Positions 20,978 to 32,564 of a DNA stretch of 64,000 nt are shown here, one piece after another. The DNA comes from Entophlyctis helioformis (taxonomy: Eukaryota; Chytridiomycota; Chytridiomycetes; Chytridiales; Chytriomycetaceae): NCBI GenBank assembly GCA_025526915.1, contig JAHLKH010000011.1, positions 1-64,000 of the forward strand, written 5' to 3'. How positions within the stretch are numbered: the stretch's first letter is position 1; the number at the start of each line of letters is the position of its first letter. A program made the position numbers and the translations under genes. The notes below the pieces were generated by a model. The model had not been told where the DNA came from. It was given only the letters and a program-made list of their open reading frames with translations, and made no database searches.

Positions 20978-21061
20978 GCGTCGTCTTGATCGTCGTCGTT
21001 GTTCTTGGTGCTGGATTGAACGCAACTCTCTGTTTCATGTCACGCTTGCCGCGACTGCGAC

Positions 21062-23149
21062 ATGGCCGCGTCCGAATCGTTTGGCGACACGCAGCCAGCA
21101 GCCGGCAGCCCGCCGCAGTCGCAGTCGCTTGTGGGCGTCGACAGCCACGGCCACGACCAGCCGCACGGCCACGGCCACGACAACAGCAACGACCCGCCGC
21201 AGGCACGCAGCGCAGCGACCCGGCTGCCGGCCGAGCTGCTGCTGCTCATCCTCGGCCGGCTGGAGCGCAAGCCGCAGCTGCTGAGTGCCGCGCTCGTGTG
21301 CCGGGCGTGGGCGGCGGCCGGCCTGCCGCTGCTGTGGCGCCGCATCGAGTGCTTCACCGACGACTGTGCGTATCCGAGCACGCATCTGCTGGCTACCCAC
21401 GCATGCCTGCCAGCCTGCCTGCCTGCCCGGCTAACCACTCCGCCCCCGCCGTGCGCAGGGGACTCGTTCAAGAGCCTGTTTCTCAAGCCCCGCCGGCTGT
21501 GGCTCGACTACCGCACCGCCATCCACTCGCTGTCGCTGACCGCCTCGTCGTACCCGTGGCTGCACGGCGACCTGCGGCTGTCCAACCTGCGCACGCTGCT
21601 GTCCGCCTGCCGATCGCTGGCGCGGCTGGTCGTCGACACGCCGTCGCTCAACGACGACGACGCGTGGATCCTGTCGACGGCGTGTCCGGCGCTCACGCAT
21701 GTGCGGCTGGTGTCGGGCCTGCATTCGACGGGCCGGATCTCGGACGAGGGCCTGGTGGCACTGGCGCAGAACTGCAAGGCCCTGCGCGGGCTGGGGCTGA
21801 AGAGCATGTCGGCAGACGTGGTCACGGAGCGTGGCGTGCTCGCGATCGTCGACGGCACTCGTGGGCGGCTCGAGTCGTTTGGGCTGGAGCTCAGCGGCCC
21901 GCGGCTGCCGGTCGGCGCGGGTGGAGGAAGCGGGCACGGCAGCGGCCATGGGGCGGGTGTTGTTGGTGGTGGTGGCATTGGCGGCGGCGGTGGTGGTGGC
22001 CAGCCACTCGCAGGGCCAGCGTCCATGGCAGGATCAACAGGCGGATCGGGCGGGCTGAGCAGTGCAGGTGGCAGCTTCGCCGACACCACTGACAGCGCTC
22101 GCCGTCTGGGCGACGCGCTCGCTGCTCTCGTGACGAGCAACCCAGGCCTGAGCAGCCTGTCGCTGGACTGGCCCGTGGCCATGGACACCACGCTGGCCGC
22201 CGCAGCCGCAACCCTCACTCGGCTCACGCACCTGCAGCTCGGCAACACGCGATCCGTGGCAGTCATCACCACCCTCATTGCGCGCAACCCGCTGCTGGCC
22301 TCGCTGCGGCTCGTCGACATCCCGCTAGCAGCATCGCCAGCGTCGATCGCTTCGCTCCTGACGCCGCTGCTCGAGTCTGCCCAGCCGCTGCCGCCACGGC
22401 TAACGTGCCTCGACCTCGACGGCCTCGGCTTCCTGCCGGACCTTGTCCCCATCACGGCCTCGTTCACGCGCCTCACGACGCTCAAGCTGTCGCCCTCGCG
22501 CCGCATGGCGTCGGTCCATTCGACCAGCCTCGACGACCTCCTCGTGCGTGTCGCCCAGTCCCTACCGCTCCTGCAGGTGCTCGCCGTGCCCATCCTCTCA
22601 GACCCCGTGCTCGTCGCTTTTGTGCAGGCGTGTCCGCACCTCGTGGATCTCGACGTCATGGACGGCCGCTTCCTCTCCAATCTGAGCATCGTCGTGCTTG
22701 CCAAGAGCTGCGGCCGGCTGGCGAGACTCGCGCTCGGATCTGCAAAAGACGTGGGCGATGCGGGCGTCGAGGCTGTCGCGAGGTTCTGTGGCCAGAGACT
22801 CGTTCGCCTCGTGCTGCCGTTTGGCGCTGGTGGCATCACTGTCAGGGGCTTGGATGCCGTTACAAGAGACTGCTCTGGGCTGAGGGGGCTGGCCAACGTG
22901 CCTGCGAGCGTCGGTGTCCAGGCTCTGCTGGACATGCTGCCGCGTCTCGACAAACTGCTCGTGGTCTCGCTGTGCATGGCGAGCGTTCCCAGCGCCACCA
23001 GTCCCGCGTCTGCCAGTCTCGCTGCTTCTGGCGGCGCTGGACTCCATGCCGGCGGGCCAGCCGGTGCACGCTTCTTTCTGTCGCGCGAAGACCAGGACCG
23101 CATCAAACGCGCATGCAAGCGTCTCAAGCACATTGTCCATAATGGCTGA
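21062..23149 (+). CDS. F-box and leucine-rich-repeat protein (FBXL/Grr1 type)
   Basis: Likely substrate receptor of an SCF ubiquitin ligase. Exons 21062-21365 and 21459-23149 join to 664 aa. The N-terminus is Gly/His/Asp-rich; an F-box follows at about residues 54-95 (LPAELLLLILGRLERKPQ..LVCRAWAAAGLPLLWRRI). The rest contains cysteine-type LRRs (TLLSACRSLARLVV, ALAQNCKALRGLGLKSM, VLAKSCGRLARLALG, AVARFCGQRLVRLVL). A Gly/His-rich insert at about residues 280-330 interrupts the repeats. It starts only 84 bp after the P450 stop, so its promoter must overlap the P450 3' end. Confidence 0.85.
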   Translation: MAASESFGDTQPAAGSPPQSQSLVGVDSHGHDQPHGHGHDNSNDPPQARSAATRLPAELLLLILGRLERKPQLLSAALVCRAWAAAGLPLLWRRIECFTDDCAYPSTHLLATHACLPACLPARLTTPPPPCAGDSFKSLFLKPRRLWLDYRTAIHSLSLTASSYPWLHGDLRLSNLRTLLSACRSLARLVVDTPSLNDDDAWILSTACPALTHVRLVSGLHSTGRISDEGLVALAQNCKALRGLGLKSMSADVVTERGVLAIVDGTRGRLESFGLELSGPRLPVGAGGGSGHGSGHGAGVVGGGGIGGGGGGGQPLAGPASMAGSTGGSGGLSSAGGSFADTTDSARRLGDALAALVTSNPGLSSLSLDWPVAMDTTLAAAAATLTRLTHLQLGNTRSVAVITTLIARNPLLASLRLVDIPLAASPASIASLLTPLLESAQPLPPRLTCLDLDGLGFLPDLVPITASFTRLTTLKLSPSRRMASVHSTSLDDLLVRVAQSLPLLQVLAVPILSDPVLVAFVQACPHLVDLDVMDGRFLSNLSIVVLAKSCGRLARLALGSAKDVGDAGVEAVARFCGQRLVRLVLPFGAGGITVRGLDAVTRDCSGLRGLANVPASVGVQALLDMLPRLDKLLVVSLCMASVPSATSPASASLAASGGAGLHAGGPAGARFFLSREDQDRIKRACKRLKHIVHNG

Positions 23150-23378
23150 TGATCTGTGCCTGGCTGTCCTCTGATATCCATACAATTAAAGGGGGGGAGC
23201 TAGGATGGACATAAAACAGGCGTTCAAGTCTATTGACCATGTGCGTTGTGAGTTTTTGTTCGTGACTGGCTCCGTACCCCAGCCGCGCTCCGACGGTATT
23301 ACAGGACCACGACTGGACTTGGGGGGGCTGAATGACAAAAAAAGGGGGGGTTGAGAAGCGGTTGGCTTGATCGACCTC

Positions 23379-24845
23379 TTACTTGGAGCCAAGCGAGGGG
23401 AAAGCGGCCTCGTCGGCGACGTTGAGGCGGGGCTGGTTGGGGCCCTCCTTGCGGCCACCACGGCCACCGCGGGGAGCACCGCGGGCAGCGCCACGGGCAC
23501 CGCCACGCTCGCCACCACGGCCACCACGGCCGCCACGCTCAGTGCGCTCGCCGCGCTCGGTGCGCTGCTCGCGGGCAAGGGGAGCAAAGTTGGTCTCGAC
23601 GTCAAGGAGGACCTTGGAGGGCTTCTCCTTGAGCTTGCGGGGAGCGGCAGGGGCGGTTTTCTGTCACGCAGCGCAGTCGGATGAGCAAGGCATGAAGCAG
23701 AAGCAGATCCAGACGCAGATCCAGATGCAGATCCAGATGCAGATCCGGACAGGGCGGCCAATCAGCAGCCCACCTTGAGCTCGCCAAGGAACTCCTCCTC
23801 CTCCTTCTTGAGGAGAGTCTGGCCCTTCCACTTGTTCTCGTCAACGCCCTCGTTGGCCTTGCGGACAGACACCTCCTTGGCGGCGGCGGCGGCGGCCTTC
23901 TTCTTGTCGGCAATGAACTGCTCAAGGGTCTTGTAGTCGTCCTCGGGGTCCTTCTCCTTGGGCTCCTCGACAACGGGCTCGGCGGCAGCAGCCTCCTCAC
24001 TGTTTGCAGCGCAGCACGTGGTCAGCCGCCACAGCAAGTCCGCTCACGTGGCACCACGGCAGCACCACGGCAGTAGCAGCAGCGGCTTACGCATGAGTCT
24101 CCTCGACGGGGATGGGGTTGCCCTCCTCGTCCACCTCGGCCTTGACGGCGTCACCCCAGGTGCCCTTGCCGGCAACGTCCTTCTTCTCGCCACCCTTCAC
24201 GGGGCCAGAGCCGCTCCGTCTGTCGAACTCGCGACCGCGGTTCGGGCGGTTGCCGCGAGCGCCGTGGCGACGGTCGCTGCGGTCGACCTTGGCCTCGGTG
24301 TGCTCGGGAGCAGCCTCAAAGGGAGTGGTGTCGGCACGACGGGGGCCACGGTTGCTGCGAACTGTCGGCCAGGCACAGTCGTCAGTACAGTCCACGCTGT
24401 TGTGCATCCAGACACCTGCACAGAGATCTCCGGGGGCACGGGTTGGGCCAAGCGCAAGGCGGCTGGGCAGGAGGCTGCGCGGCTGGCAGGCACAACTGGT
24501 GTGGCTAGTCGTGCTGCTGCTGCTGCTGCTGCTACTGGTCCAGCTGCTGCTCCTGCTCCAGTCCGTGCACGTCCGCCAGCCAGCAACCCGATTCTGCCCC
24601 GCTCCCGGTTCAACGATCCCCAGTCAGATACAGCACGGCGGCACAGCGCACGCACCTTCGCCGTTGCCACGGGGGGCACCGGAGCCGCCACGGCCGCCGC
24701 GGGGCTTGCCAGAGTCGCCTCTGGGGGCAGAGGCAGGGCGGGCAGCCGGGGCCGGAGCAGCCGCAGGCGCGGGGGCGGCCTTGGGGGCGACGACGGGGGC
24801 GGAATCGTCCAGCGCCGAGAAGGGGTTCGCGGTGAACGTGGACAT
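23379..24845 (-). CDS. STM1: Stm1/SERBP1-like ribosome-associated RNA-binding protein
   Basis: Ribosome-preservation and mRNA-binding protein. Exons 24845-24656, 24361-24091, 23999-23774 and 23660-23379 join to 322 aa. The N-terminus (MSTFTANPFSALDDSAP) is of Stm1 type, followed by Ala/Pro and Arg/Gly stretches. The HABP4/SERBP1-type central block reads KGTWGDAVKAEVDEEGNP and DYKTLEQFIADKKKA. The RGG-rich C-terminal part (GERGGARGAARGAPRGGRGG) ends DEAAFPSLGSK, as in SERBP1 proteins. All borders are GT-AG. It converges on the F-box gene across a short spacer with runs of A and G. Confidence 0.9.
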
Positions 24846-25619
24846 CGTGCCTGGTTGATGCGGGTGGGGGATGGATCCTGTCGGGCGGGCGAGCGTCGTG
24901 TTAGTGCTGCTGGACGGCATGGATGGCATCCACGGCCATATGGCTCTATGGCTGGATGGATGGGATGGATGGCACCCACGGCCATATGGCCATATGGATG
25001 GGATGGGATGGGATGGCCGGCCGGCCGGCCCCAGCGCCGCGTACCTTGTCTCAACCGAGTCGTTTGGAAGCAAAATTCCGCGTTCGCGCATCGCCGGTTG
25101 CTGCTCGGCTGCAAGTGAAATTTGGTCACGTGCTCGCTCGGGCCGGGCAGGCGGGCAGGCGGACAGCTCGGCATACCCCGCCGGCAGGGCCCGCTAGCGT
25201 CGCAGCAGCCGTACGCCATGCAACTGCCCTGTCCTGCCCTGCCCTGACTTGCTCTGTCCTGCTTTGCATGTACAGCTGCACGAGTGTCATGCCACGCGTC
25301 GCGGCTCCAACGCGTGTTGATCGTTTGTGATTTCGAATTGTTTCAGATGCTGATCCACGTCGACGATCGACACGGTGGTGCCTGGCGAGACTCCTGTACT
25401 GGTGGCCACCACGACGCTTGCGACCAGGGTGAGTGTGGCGAATGAATGGGCTGCTCGTGTCGAGTGGAGTGGGGGAGGCGGTGCCCCCACGCGTTTAATA
25501 AGGTAGGCAAAGACAGACAAGAGACACAGATGGGCCGGTGCATGGCCGGGCCGACTGACGGCGACAGACATGAATAAGACAGAGAAATAGGAGGGGGAAG
25601 AGAGAGGGAGAGGCTCACT
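24846..25619. other. Intergenic region between STM1-like and MFS genes
   Basis: No supportable gene. It has GGATGG and CCATATGG repeats (about 24920-25010), a self-complementary GGCCGGCCGGCCGGCC tract (about 25014-25029), and a GGTCACGTGC E-box near 25124 that could belong to the STM1 promoter. Confidence 0.55.
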
Positions 25620-27848
25620 CTAGGCGGCCATGGCAGGTGCCTCGCGCATCTCCTCCGACAGCTTGTCCGTCTTGATGAACAGCGACGCAAGGACCATGCA
25701 CGACGCAAACGGCACCACACACAGGAAGATGACGCAGAGCGACTGGACGTAGGCGTCAATCACCGAGTCCCTGAGCGCGTCCGTGGGGACAAAGCGGATG
25801 TCGCGGATGAGCGTGGGATCAGCGGCGAGCGGGGGCAGGGTCAAAGTCGGCCGTCTGGAGGGCATTGAGCATGGACGTGAGCTTGTTGTTGAAGATGGAC
25901 GACGTGACGGCAAGACCGATGACGGCGCCAATGGTCTGCCAGAAGTTGCTGAGCGACGTGATGATGGCGAGGTACTTTTCCGACACGGATGCCTGCGCGG
26001 CGATGACGATGGACTGGAACGAGGTGCCGATGCCCATGCCCGTGATGAGCAGGAAGAGGATGCGGAGGCCGCCCGGGGTGGTCGCGCTGAGCGTGGACAT
26101 GAGGCCGGCACCGACAGCGATGAGGATACCGCCCACGACCACCAGCGGCATGTATCTGCCCGTCTTGGAGGCAACCACACCGGCATTGATCGAGAACACG
26201 ACAAGCTGGCAAACAAAGACGGCGGCAATGAGAAAGGCGAGAGCGTGTGAGCATAAAGACACCTGGTGCACCACTGCGGCATCAACAAGAGCAGCAGCAC
26301 GCCAAGACACGTACGCCAAGGATAAGAGGCAGGGTGCTGATACCCGCCTGCGTGGCCGTCTGGCCAAACGAGACCTGGAAGTACACGGGGGCGTAGAACA
26401 CGATGGGGAAGAACGACATGCCCAGGAAGAACGCCGCGACAAACACGGCCACGGAGCGGTAGTTGAGGAAGAGCTCAAACGGGATGATGGGCTCAGTCGC
26501 AAACTTGAGCTCAACGTAGATGAACGCAGCCGTGAGAATGCCCGCGACAATGAACAGCGAGATGACGGTCGGCGAGTTCCATGCGTACTGCGTGCCACCG
26601 CCCTGGACGGGGATGAGGAACGCAATCACGGCACCAACGAGGAGGAGGGTGCCCGTAAAGTCGACGCGCTGGATGGATGTGCGCCAGTTGTCCGTGGAGG
26701 CCGGGAGATCGAGCAGAAACACGGCGACAATGATGGTGAACGCGCCAATGGGACCGTTGATGTAGAAGCACCAGCGCCACGAGAGCGTGTCCGTGAAGAG
26801 ACCGCCGAGCAGCGGGCCGGCCACCGAGGCGATACCAAAGCACGCGCCAATGAGACTGGGTGGTTGCAAGTGCCACTTGTCAGTCACGGCTGCTCACATG
26901 GCTGACGAAGCACCGTGGAGAGACGCTGCACTCACCCTTGGTACATGGCCCTGTCCTTGAGCGAGACCAGGTCCGAGATGATGATGATGGCCAGCGAAAA
27001 GATACCGCCGCCGCCAATACCCGCGATGGCGCGGCTGGCAATAAGCATGTTCATGGTCGTCGACGCACCGCACATAATGGATCCAATCTCAAAGATGACG
27101 ATCGCAGTCAGGAACACGGGCTTGCGGCCAAAAATGTCCGCGAGCTTGCCAAACGAGGGAATGAGTGCCGTCTGTGTGGGAGGTGTCGGAAGGAGTGTGA
27201 GTGTGTTGGCAGACGGCGAGCAAGCGAGGAAGTGGACGGCGGCAGGTGGATGGGACGCACAGAAGTGAGGAAGAAGGCCGTGCCGATCCATGCGATCTGG
27301 GTGAGCGACTGGAAGTCCTTGGCGATGGCCGGGATGGCGACCGCAACAATAGTCTGGTCGAGCGCCGCCAGGAACACGGCGAGTGCAAGGCTGTTGGCCG
27401 TGTGCGTGTGCGTGTGAATGCATGTGAATGCGAGTGTGAGTGTCTGCGCACGTGCGGGTTGAAGCAGCTCGGCCGAAAGATCAGGCAGTGCAAGGGCGTC
27501 GTTGTTGCCAACAACAACAACAACGACCACCTCCATGGCAAGCACACAGGCGAGATAAGAGACGCACCCGACCAGAATCAGGACAAACTGGGTGGTGGTG
27601 GTCTGCACGGCAGGGCCGACAGCGACCATGCGACGGCCAGCGTCCGAGTCGCTTGCCGAGTCCTCGACGACCACATCGTCGGCGTCCTTGGCATCAAGGC
27701 TTTTCTTCAAGTCGGCCGCAACCGAGGCATTGGCGTTCATGTCGGCATTGGCGTGGGCGGGCTGCTCGGTGCTCTGCAGAACGAGCGTGATGCCGCTGGA
27801 CTGCGGCACCTCGTGGAGGGCCGCGGGCTTGGCGTCGAACGATGGCAT
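25620..27848 (-). CDS. 14-TM major facilitator superfamily transporter (DHA2 drug:H+ antiporter type), with a frame break
   Basis: Exons 27848-27568, 27390-27261, 27171-26936, 26855-26315 and 26205-25620. A hydrophilic N-terminal region precedes TM1 ([25 protein letters not shown]). MFS motif A is [12 protein letters not shown]; motif C-like [12 protein letters not shown] follows; [13 protein letters not shown] is typical of DHA2 exporters. The exons sum to one base more than a multiple of three. The break lies at a run of five G (25831-25835, plus strand): upstream frame ends ..[10 protein letters not shown], while the downstream frame continues [14 protein letters not shown] through the last membrane helix to APAMAA. 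With one G fewer the protein would be about 590 aa. This may be a sequencing error or a late truncation. Confidence 0.85.
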
Positions 27849-28129
27849 GTTGGATTGGGGGTAAACGCACAGTACACGGCGATCCGGCCGGCTTTTATGG
27901 TTTTGCACGTCGGCCGACGGGCTCACCGTTGCGGCCGACTCCCGGAAATTGAGCCGCATGCCAGCGGCGTCCTGCGGAGTTGGATCGCAAAAAGCGGTGC
28001 AGATTTCGCAATTGTTTCAATTTGGTTTCATTTCGGCGGCCGGTGGAACGCGGTGGAATGGCGGAGGCGGCGGAACATGGCGGGACAGAAAGGCAGTGGC
28101 AGGGGCACAGATGCAGGGGCACAGATGCA

Positions 28130-28419
28130 CTACAGGCGGGCCGAGGGCACAAGCTCGCCCTGGTTGTCCACACGGTTGAACTCGGCCCAGTCGTTGGCAA
28201 TCGGCGCAAACACCATCCACGGCTTGAGGCCAAGCGAGTCGATCAGGCTGGGCGTGTACGGCACCAGCTCCTTGACGAGCACGCGCTGGTGCGACGTCAC
28301 TTGCTTGCCCTGGGTGGGCGACAGGATGCCGTTGGACAGGTACCAGGCAAGGTCCTGGCTCACGAGCGTGTGCGCAAACAGGTGCGCGACGCGCGCAAGT
28401 GCGTTCCTGGTGCACAGTG

Positions 28420-28454
<35 letters not shown>

Positions 28455-30972
28455 CAAGCGTGCGTGTGAGTGAGTGAGTGACTGGCTGTATGGACGGATG
28501 CATCTCATCTCTGCAATGGCCACCGCCACACATACTTGACGCCGACATCCGTCTCGCCCTGAAGAGCAAGGAGGATCTGGTCAAGACAGATGCTCTCGCC
28601 GTACGCCTTGGATGTGGCCTGGATGAGATCGCTCTCCTGCGTCATCCACACCTCAAACAGCGGCTTGCCGGCACCGAGCTTGGTCTTCATGTTCTGGCCG
28701 AGCTCCGACACGAGAGCGTTCTCCTTGAGCTTGACCAGCTTGATGAGCGACTCGCCACGCGTAATGTCCAGCTTGGTCGTGCCCGTCGTGTCCAGCTTGG
28801 GGTACACGACCTGCTTGGCGTCAACGGCAGCCAGCAGCTCCTTGGCCACCTTTTGCATCAGCACCGAGTTGTCGCCCTCGGCCGTCATGCCGGCGTGCGA
28901 GAAGCCAATGTTGGGGCCAAACTCGTTGCAGCTGAGGTAGCCCTGTTGAGAGACAGCGGGCCGTGCGTGTGTGTCAGCCCAACACCTCCGGTTCGCCACT
29001 GGCACTGGCACTGGTCAACCGACTTGCCTGGCCACCGCAACGCTCACGGCAGATGCTGGCAGTGCGCTCAAAGTTCCACGTCACCAGGGGCTACGTGATC
29101 GATGCAGAGTGTCAGCAGAGCAGCACGGCACGCCATCCACTCATCCACACGTCAACCTGCCTTGATCACACAGCAGAGGCGGACAATCTCATTGTGCTCG
29201 GCGTCCGAGTGGTTGGCCCAGCGGCCCTTGATGTAGTTGAGGCCAAAGTTGAGGCCGATGGTGCGCACAAGGAGCGGAACGAGGGCGTTCTGCTGCAGCT
29301 GGTAGCTGAGGATGGGCGTGTCCGACTTGCCCGTGGGGCCGACAGTCTTGCGCGATGAAGCGTAGCGGAAGGCGATCGTCAGGCACTTTTTGGTGCCGCC
29401 AATCGACATGGCAGCGATGCACAGGCTGGCCAAGGTGGCAGTGGTCAGAGGCAGTGGTCAGATGCAGTGGTTAGATCGGCCATGGCCCGTCTCAACACGG
29501 CCGTGCACATGGGACGCAACAGCAGGCTCACCGGCCAGCAAGCAGCTGATCAGCCACGACGAGGAAGCGAGCGCGGCGGTTGTTGATGTTGGACGAGAGT
29601 GTTCCGTCAGCCCCAATGTCCGAGTACTTGTTGAGGATGTTCTCGGCGGGGATGCGCACCTGCAGCGACGCGAGGAAAGCGTGTCAGTTTGCGAGACACA
29701 ACAAGAGAGAGACGGATGGATGGACAGGCGAACAGGAGGTGCTACTTGCATGGTCGAACCAGATCTTGGCATTGTCGACACCGTTGCAGCCAAACTTGGT
29801 GCCCATCTCCTCGACGCGCACGTTCTTGGAGATGGTCAGGTTCTCTTCGCGGATGCGCACCAGGAACACATGGATGCCCTCGTTCTTGCCCTTGACGAAC
29901 GTCTGGGCAAACACGCAGACCCACTTGGCGTGCACGGCGCCATTGGTGATCCAGTACTTCTGGGCGAGCACGCTTGGCGTGTGGATGATCCACTCCTTGG
30001 CAGCCTCGTCCTGGCCGCGGCATCGATCATGGAGCATGGAGCATCGATCACGGAGCATCGATCATGGAGCATGGAGCATCGATCACGGAGCATCGATCAT
30101 GGAGCATTGTACATGGAGCATTGCATGTTAGTCAGTTGCGGGATACACAGAGATATGCCAGCCAGAGATATGCCGGCCAGCCGACTCACATAGGTGGCAG
30201 TGGTCTCCATCTCGACGGCGTTGTTGCCGTAGCCCAGCTCAGTGAGGCCAAAGCAGCCGACGGCATTGAGGGCGTCAATGTCCTTGAGGTACTTGCGGTG
30301 GCGCTGCGTGCCCAGCTTGATCATGGTGCCTGGCGAGCGAGCCAGAGGGAGGGAGGGATCAAGCGAGCGATCCAAGTACGCGATCGCAAGTCGCCGAGAC
30401 CGGGGGGATCGACGGCCAAGAGAGGCCGACGGTGGAGGGCAGAGGAAGGAGGATGGGAACACGGCACAAGCAGGCAGGCAGGCAGACACGGCAGTCAGAG
30501 GCTCAGCAAGCACGGCCAGACACGGACAGACTCACCGCCAAACAGGTTCCACTGCACGGTCATCTTGGTCGTGAACGAGCCATCGACCATTCCACTGATC
30601 TCGTGGGCTGGTGGTGGTTGGCGTCGGTGGGTCGGTCGGTGGGTCAGTCTGCTGCACACGGCAGAGCAGAGCACACGGCAGGACAGGACAGAGCAGGACA
30701 GCGTGGCAGAGCACAGCACAGCCCACGCCACCACACGCACCGGCAAAGATGTTGAGCGGGTTGGTCTCAAAGTCAAAGACGGAGATGAAGCCGGCGTCGG
30801 CAATGCGCTTGAGACGCTCGAGGGCAATGTCACGCTCGGCAGCCAGCGGCACGTTGAAGCGGGGCACGAACAGCGGGTCCTTGAGGAACTCCTTGAAGCG
30901 GGCACGCTTGTCGCGGTTGTCGTTCTCGAGCAGGGCGTTGAGGCGCTCGGCGTTGAATGTGGTGACGGACAT
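28130..30972 (-). CDS. POX1: Peroxisomal acyl-CoA oxidase
   Basis: First step of peroxisomal beta-oxidation. Nine exons: 30972-30741, 30607-30536, 30329-30190, 30010-29750, 29659-29532, 29425-29161, 29090-29028, 28942-28536, 28406-28130, total about 614 aa. Conserved features: [13 protein letters not shown] (acyl-CoA dehydrogenase signature), [15 protein letters not shown] then [30 protein letters not shown] and RCGGQGYL. It ends in SARL, so ARL is a PTS1 peroxisomal signal. Three introns (after 29750, 29161 and 29028) need GC donors (GCAAGT or GCAGGT). The third intron holds a 35-bp tandem repeat. Confidence 0.93.
30021..30106. repeat. 35-bp tandem repeat within an acyl-CoA oxidase intron
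   Basis: Two full 35-bp units (30021-30055 and 30056-30090) and a partial third, built from the sub-motif GGAGCATCGATCA(T/C). ATCGAT is self-complementary, so the array can form hairpins. It lies wholly inside the intron between 30190 and 30010. Confidence 0.85.
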
Positions 30973-31703
30973 GGGCGAGAGAGAGAGAGAGAGGTAGGTA
31001 GGTAGGTAGGGAATGCTTGTGCGAGAGAGAGGTAACGAGTGCTTGCGAGTGCGTGTGTGTTGGTCTGTGTGTGTTGGGCAGATGACCGACAAGGCTGGTG
31101 CATTGGAACGGCGATTGAATTGGGCCGGGTGCTGCTGCACCGCACGCCACGCTGGCTCGAGCGTGTGCGCTGGATCGCACAATGTTCTGGCCTGCGTGTG
31201 TCTGTGGCTCGCGTGTATGTCTTGCCTGTATGCCTTGCCTGTATGTCTTGCTTGTGTCTTGCCTGTGCAGCCCGTGGCAGGCCCTGGGATCGCAGCTGCT
31301 GCTCACTGGCAACAACGGGCTACACCCACCGAGCCACTTATAGCCGCCCTTTTCCACAACCAACCGCAACCAACCGCAACCAACCGCAACACGCCGACCG
31401 CATCACGCCGACCTGCCGCAACCAGCGCCTCGACCGCAACCAGCGCACCCGGACGCGACCCTCCGTGCCCACTCGGTCCCTCTCGCGGCTGCTCCCCCAT
31501 CTCGAGCGTGGCGGCCACTGCTCTCTTCTGCCTATCTCCCCTCGCCTCGCCTCACACACACTCTCCTTCCGCCTCTCTCTCGCTCCTTTCGTCGTCTTCC
31601 GCCTCTGGATCCACCGCCACCCTGCCTTCCCCTCGCCAAGCACACAAACAGAGCAGCAGAGCAGTAGCAGGGCAGTAGCACCACTACCACTACCAGCACC
31701 GCC
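30973..31703. promoter_or_regulatory. Divergent promoter region between acyl-CoA oxidase and PRL phosphatase
   Basis: A 730-bp head-to-head spacer with no supportable gene. It contains an AACC(A/G)C-type repeat (about 31358-31393) and a pyrimidine-rich stretch before the phosphatase ATG. Shared promoter elements are possible; none was recognised. Confidence 0.45.
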
Positions 31704-32564
31704 ATGAGCGCATCCATGAGCGCCTCCGTCAAGGCCGCACGCACGCACTCGCCGTCCGGTGCAGCCACCGTCAGCACCAAGCTCGCCAACCCGCCCACGC
31801 TCATCGAGCACAAACACCTGCGCTTCCTCATCTTCGATGCCCCCTCGGACCGCAACATTGATCTGTACGCCCGCGAGCTGCTGGCCCAGCACGCCACGGA
31901 CGTGGTGCGTGTGTGCGATCCCACGTACAACAAGGCGACATTCGAAGACATGGGCATCCGGGTTCATGTGCGTCTGCATCTGTCTGTGTCGGCATCTGTT
32001 GGCATCTGTTGGCATCTGTTGGCATCTGTCGGCATCTGTCGGTCGGGCAGTCACTGACTGCGCTGTCTGCAGGACTGGCCGTTTCCGGACGGAGAAGCGC
32101 CGCCAGACAGCGTCGTGCAGGACTGGCTCGGCCTCGTGTCGCAGCGCTTCGTGACCACAAAGGACAAGGAAAAGGACAAGGACAAGCAAGCACAGCTGCT
32201 ACAAGCACAGCAGCAACAGCAACAGCAATCGCCCGCGTTCCCGCCGTGCATTGGCGTGCATTGCGTCGCTGGCCTTGGCAGGTACTGCGCCGCCGACTGG
32301 CTCGTCCCAATGCACGAGACGCGGCGGAGATGAGACGGCTGACTCGCGTGATGCTCACCTCCCTTCCAAACCTTCATCTCCTCTGCTGGCGTGACCAGAG
32401 CGCCCGTGCTGGTAGCGATGGCGCTGATCGAGGCCGGCATGGCGCCCCTCGACTCGGTCATCTTCATCCGCGAGCGGCGGCGAGGCGCCATCAACGCGCG
32501 GCAGCTCAAGTACCTCGAGGCGTACAAGCGCAAGAGCAAGGACAAGTCCTGCGTCATCCAATGA
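31704..32564 (+). CDS. PRL-type protein tyrosine phosphatase (PTP4A family), prenylated
   Basis: Exons 31704-31967, 32073-32281 and 32399-32564 join to 212 aa. The active-site loop [10 protein letters not shown] (Cys and Arg of C-x5-R) is identical in type to PRL phosphatases, and [31 protein letters not shown] and [11 protein letters not shown] match family blocks. A polybasic stretch and the CAAX box CVIQ at the C-terminus predict prenylation and membrane attachment. A Gln-rich insert (about residues 138-147) just before the active site is unusual; PRLs are normally about 170 aa. Intron 1 holds an 11-bp tandem repeat (GGCATCTGTTG). Confidence 0.93.

Noticed and set aside
20512..22092. A 526-codon frame spanning the P450 end and the F-box gene
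   Set aside because: It is an Arg/Ala-rich shadow frame crossing two well-supported genes in other frames.
30021..30106. CRISPR-like array
   Set aside because: Units abut with no spacers, the array sits in an intron, and the genome is eukaryotic.
31985..32042. A second repeat array (GGCATCTGTTG units)
   Set aside because: Simple 11-bp tandem repeat inside PRL intron 1 with no spacer structure; not a separate element.
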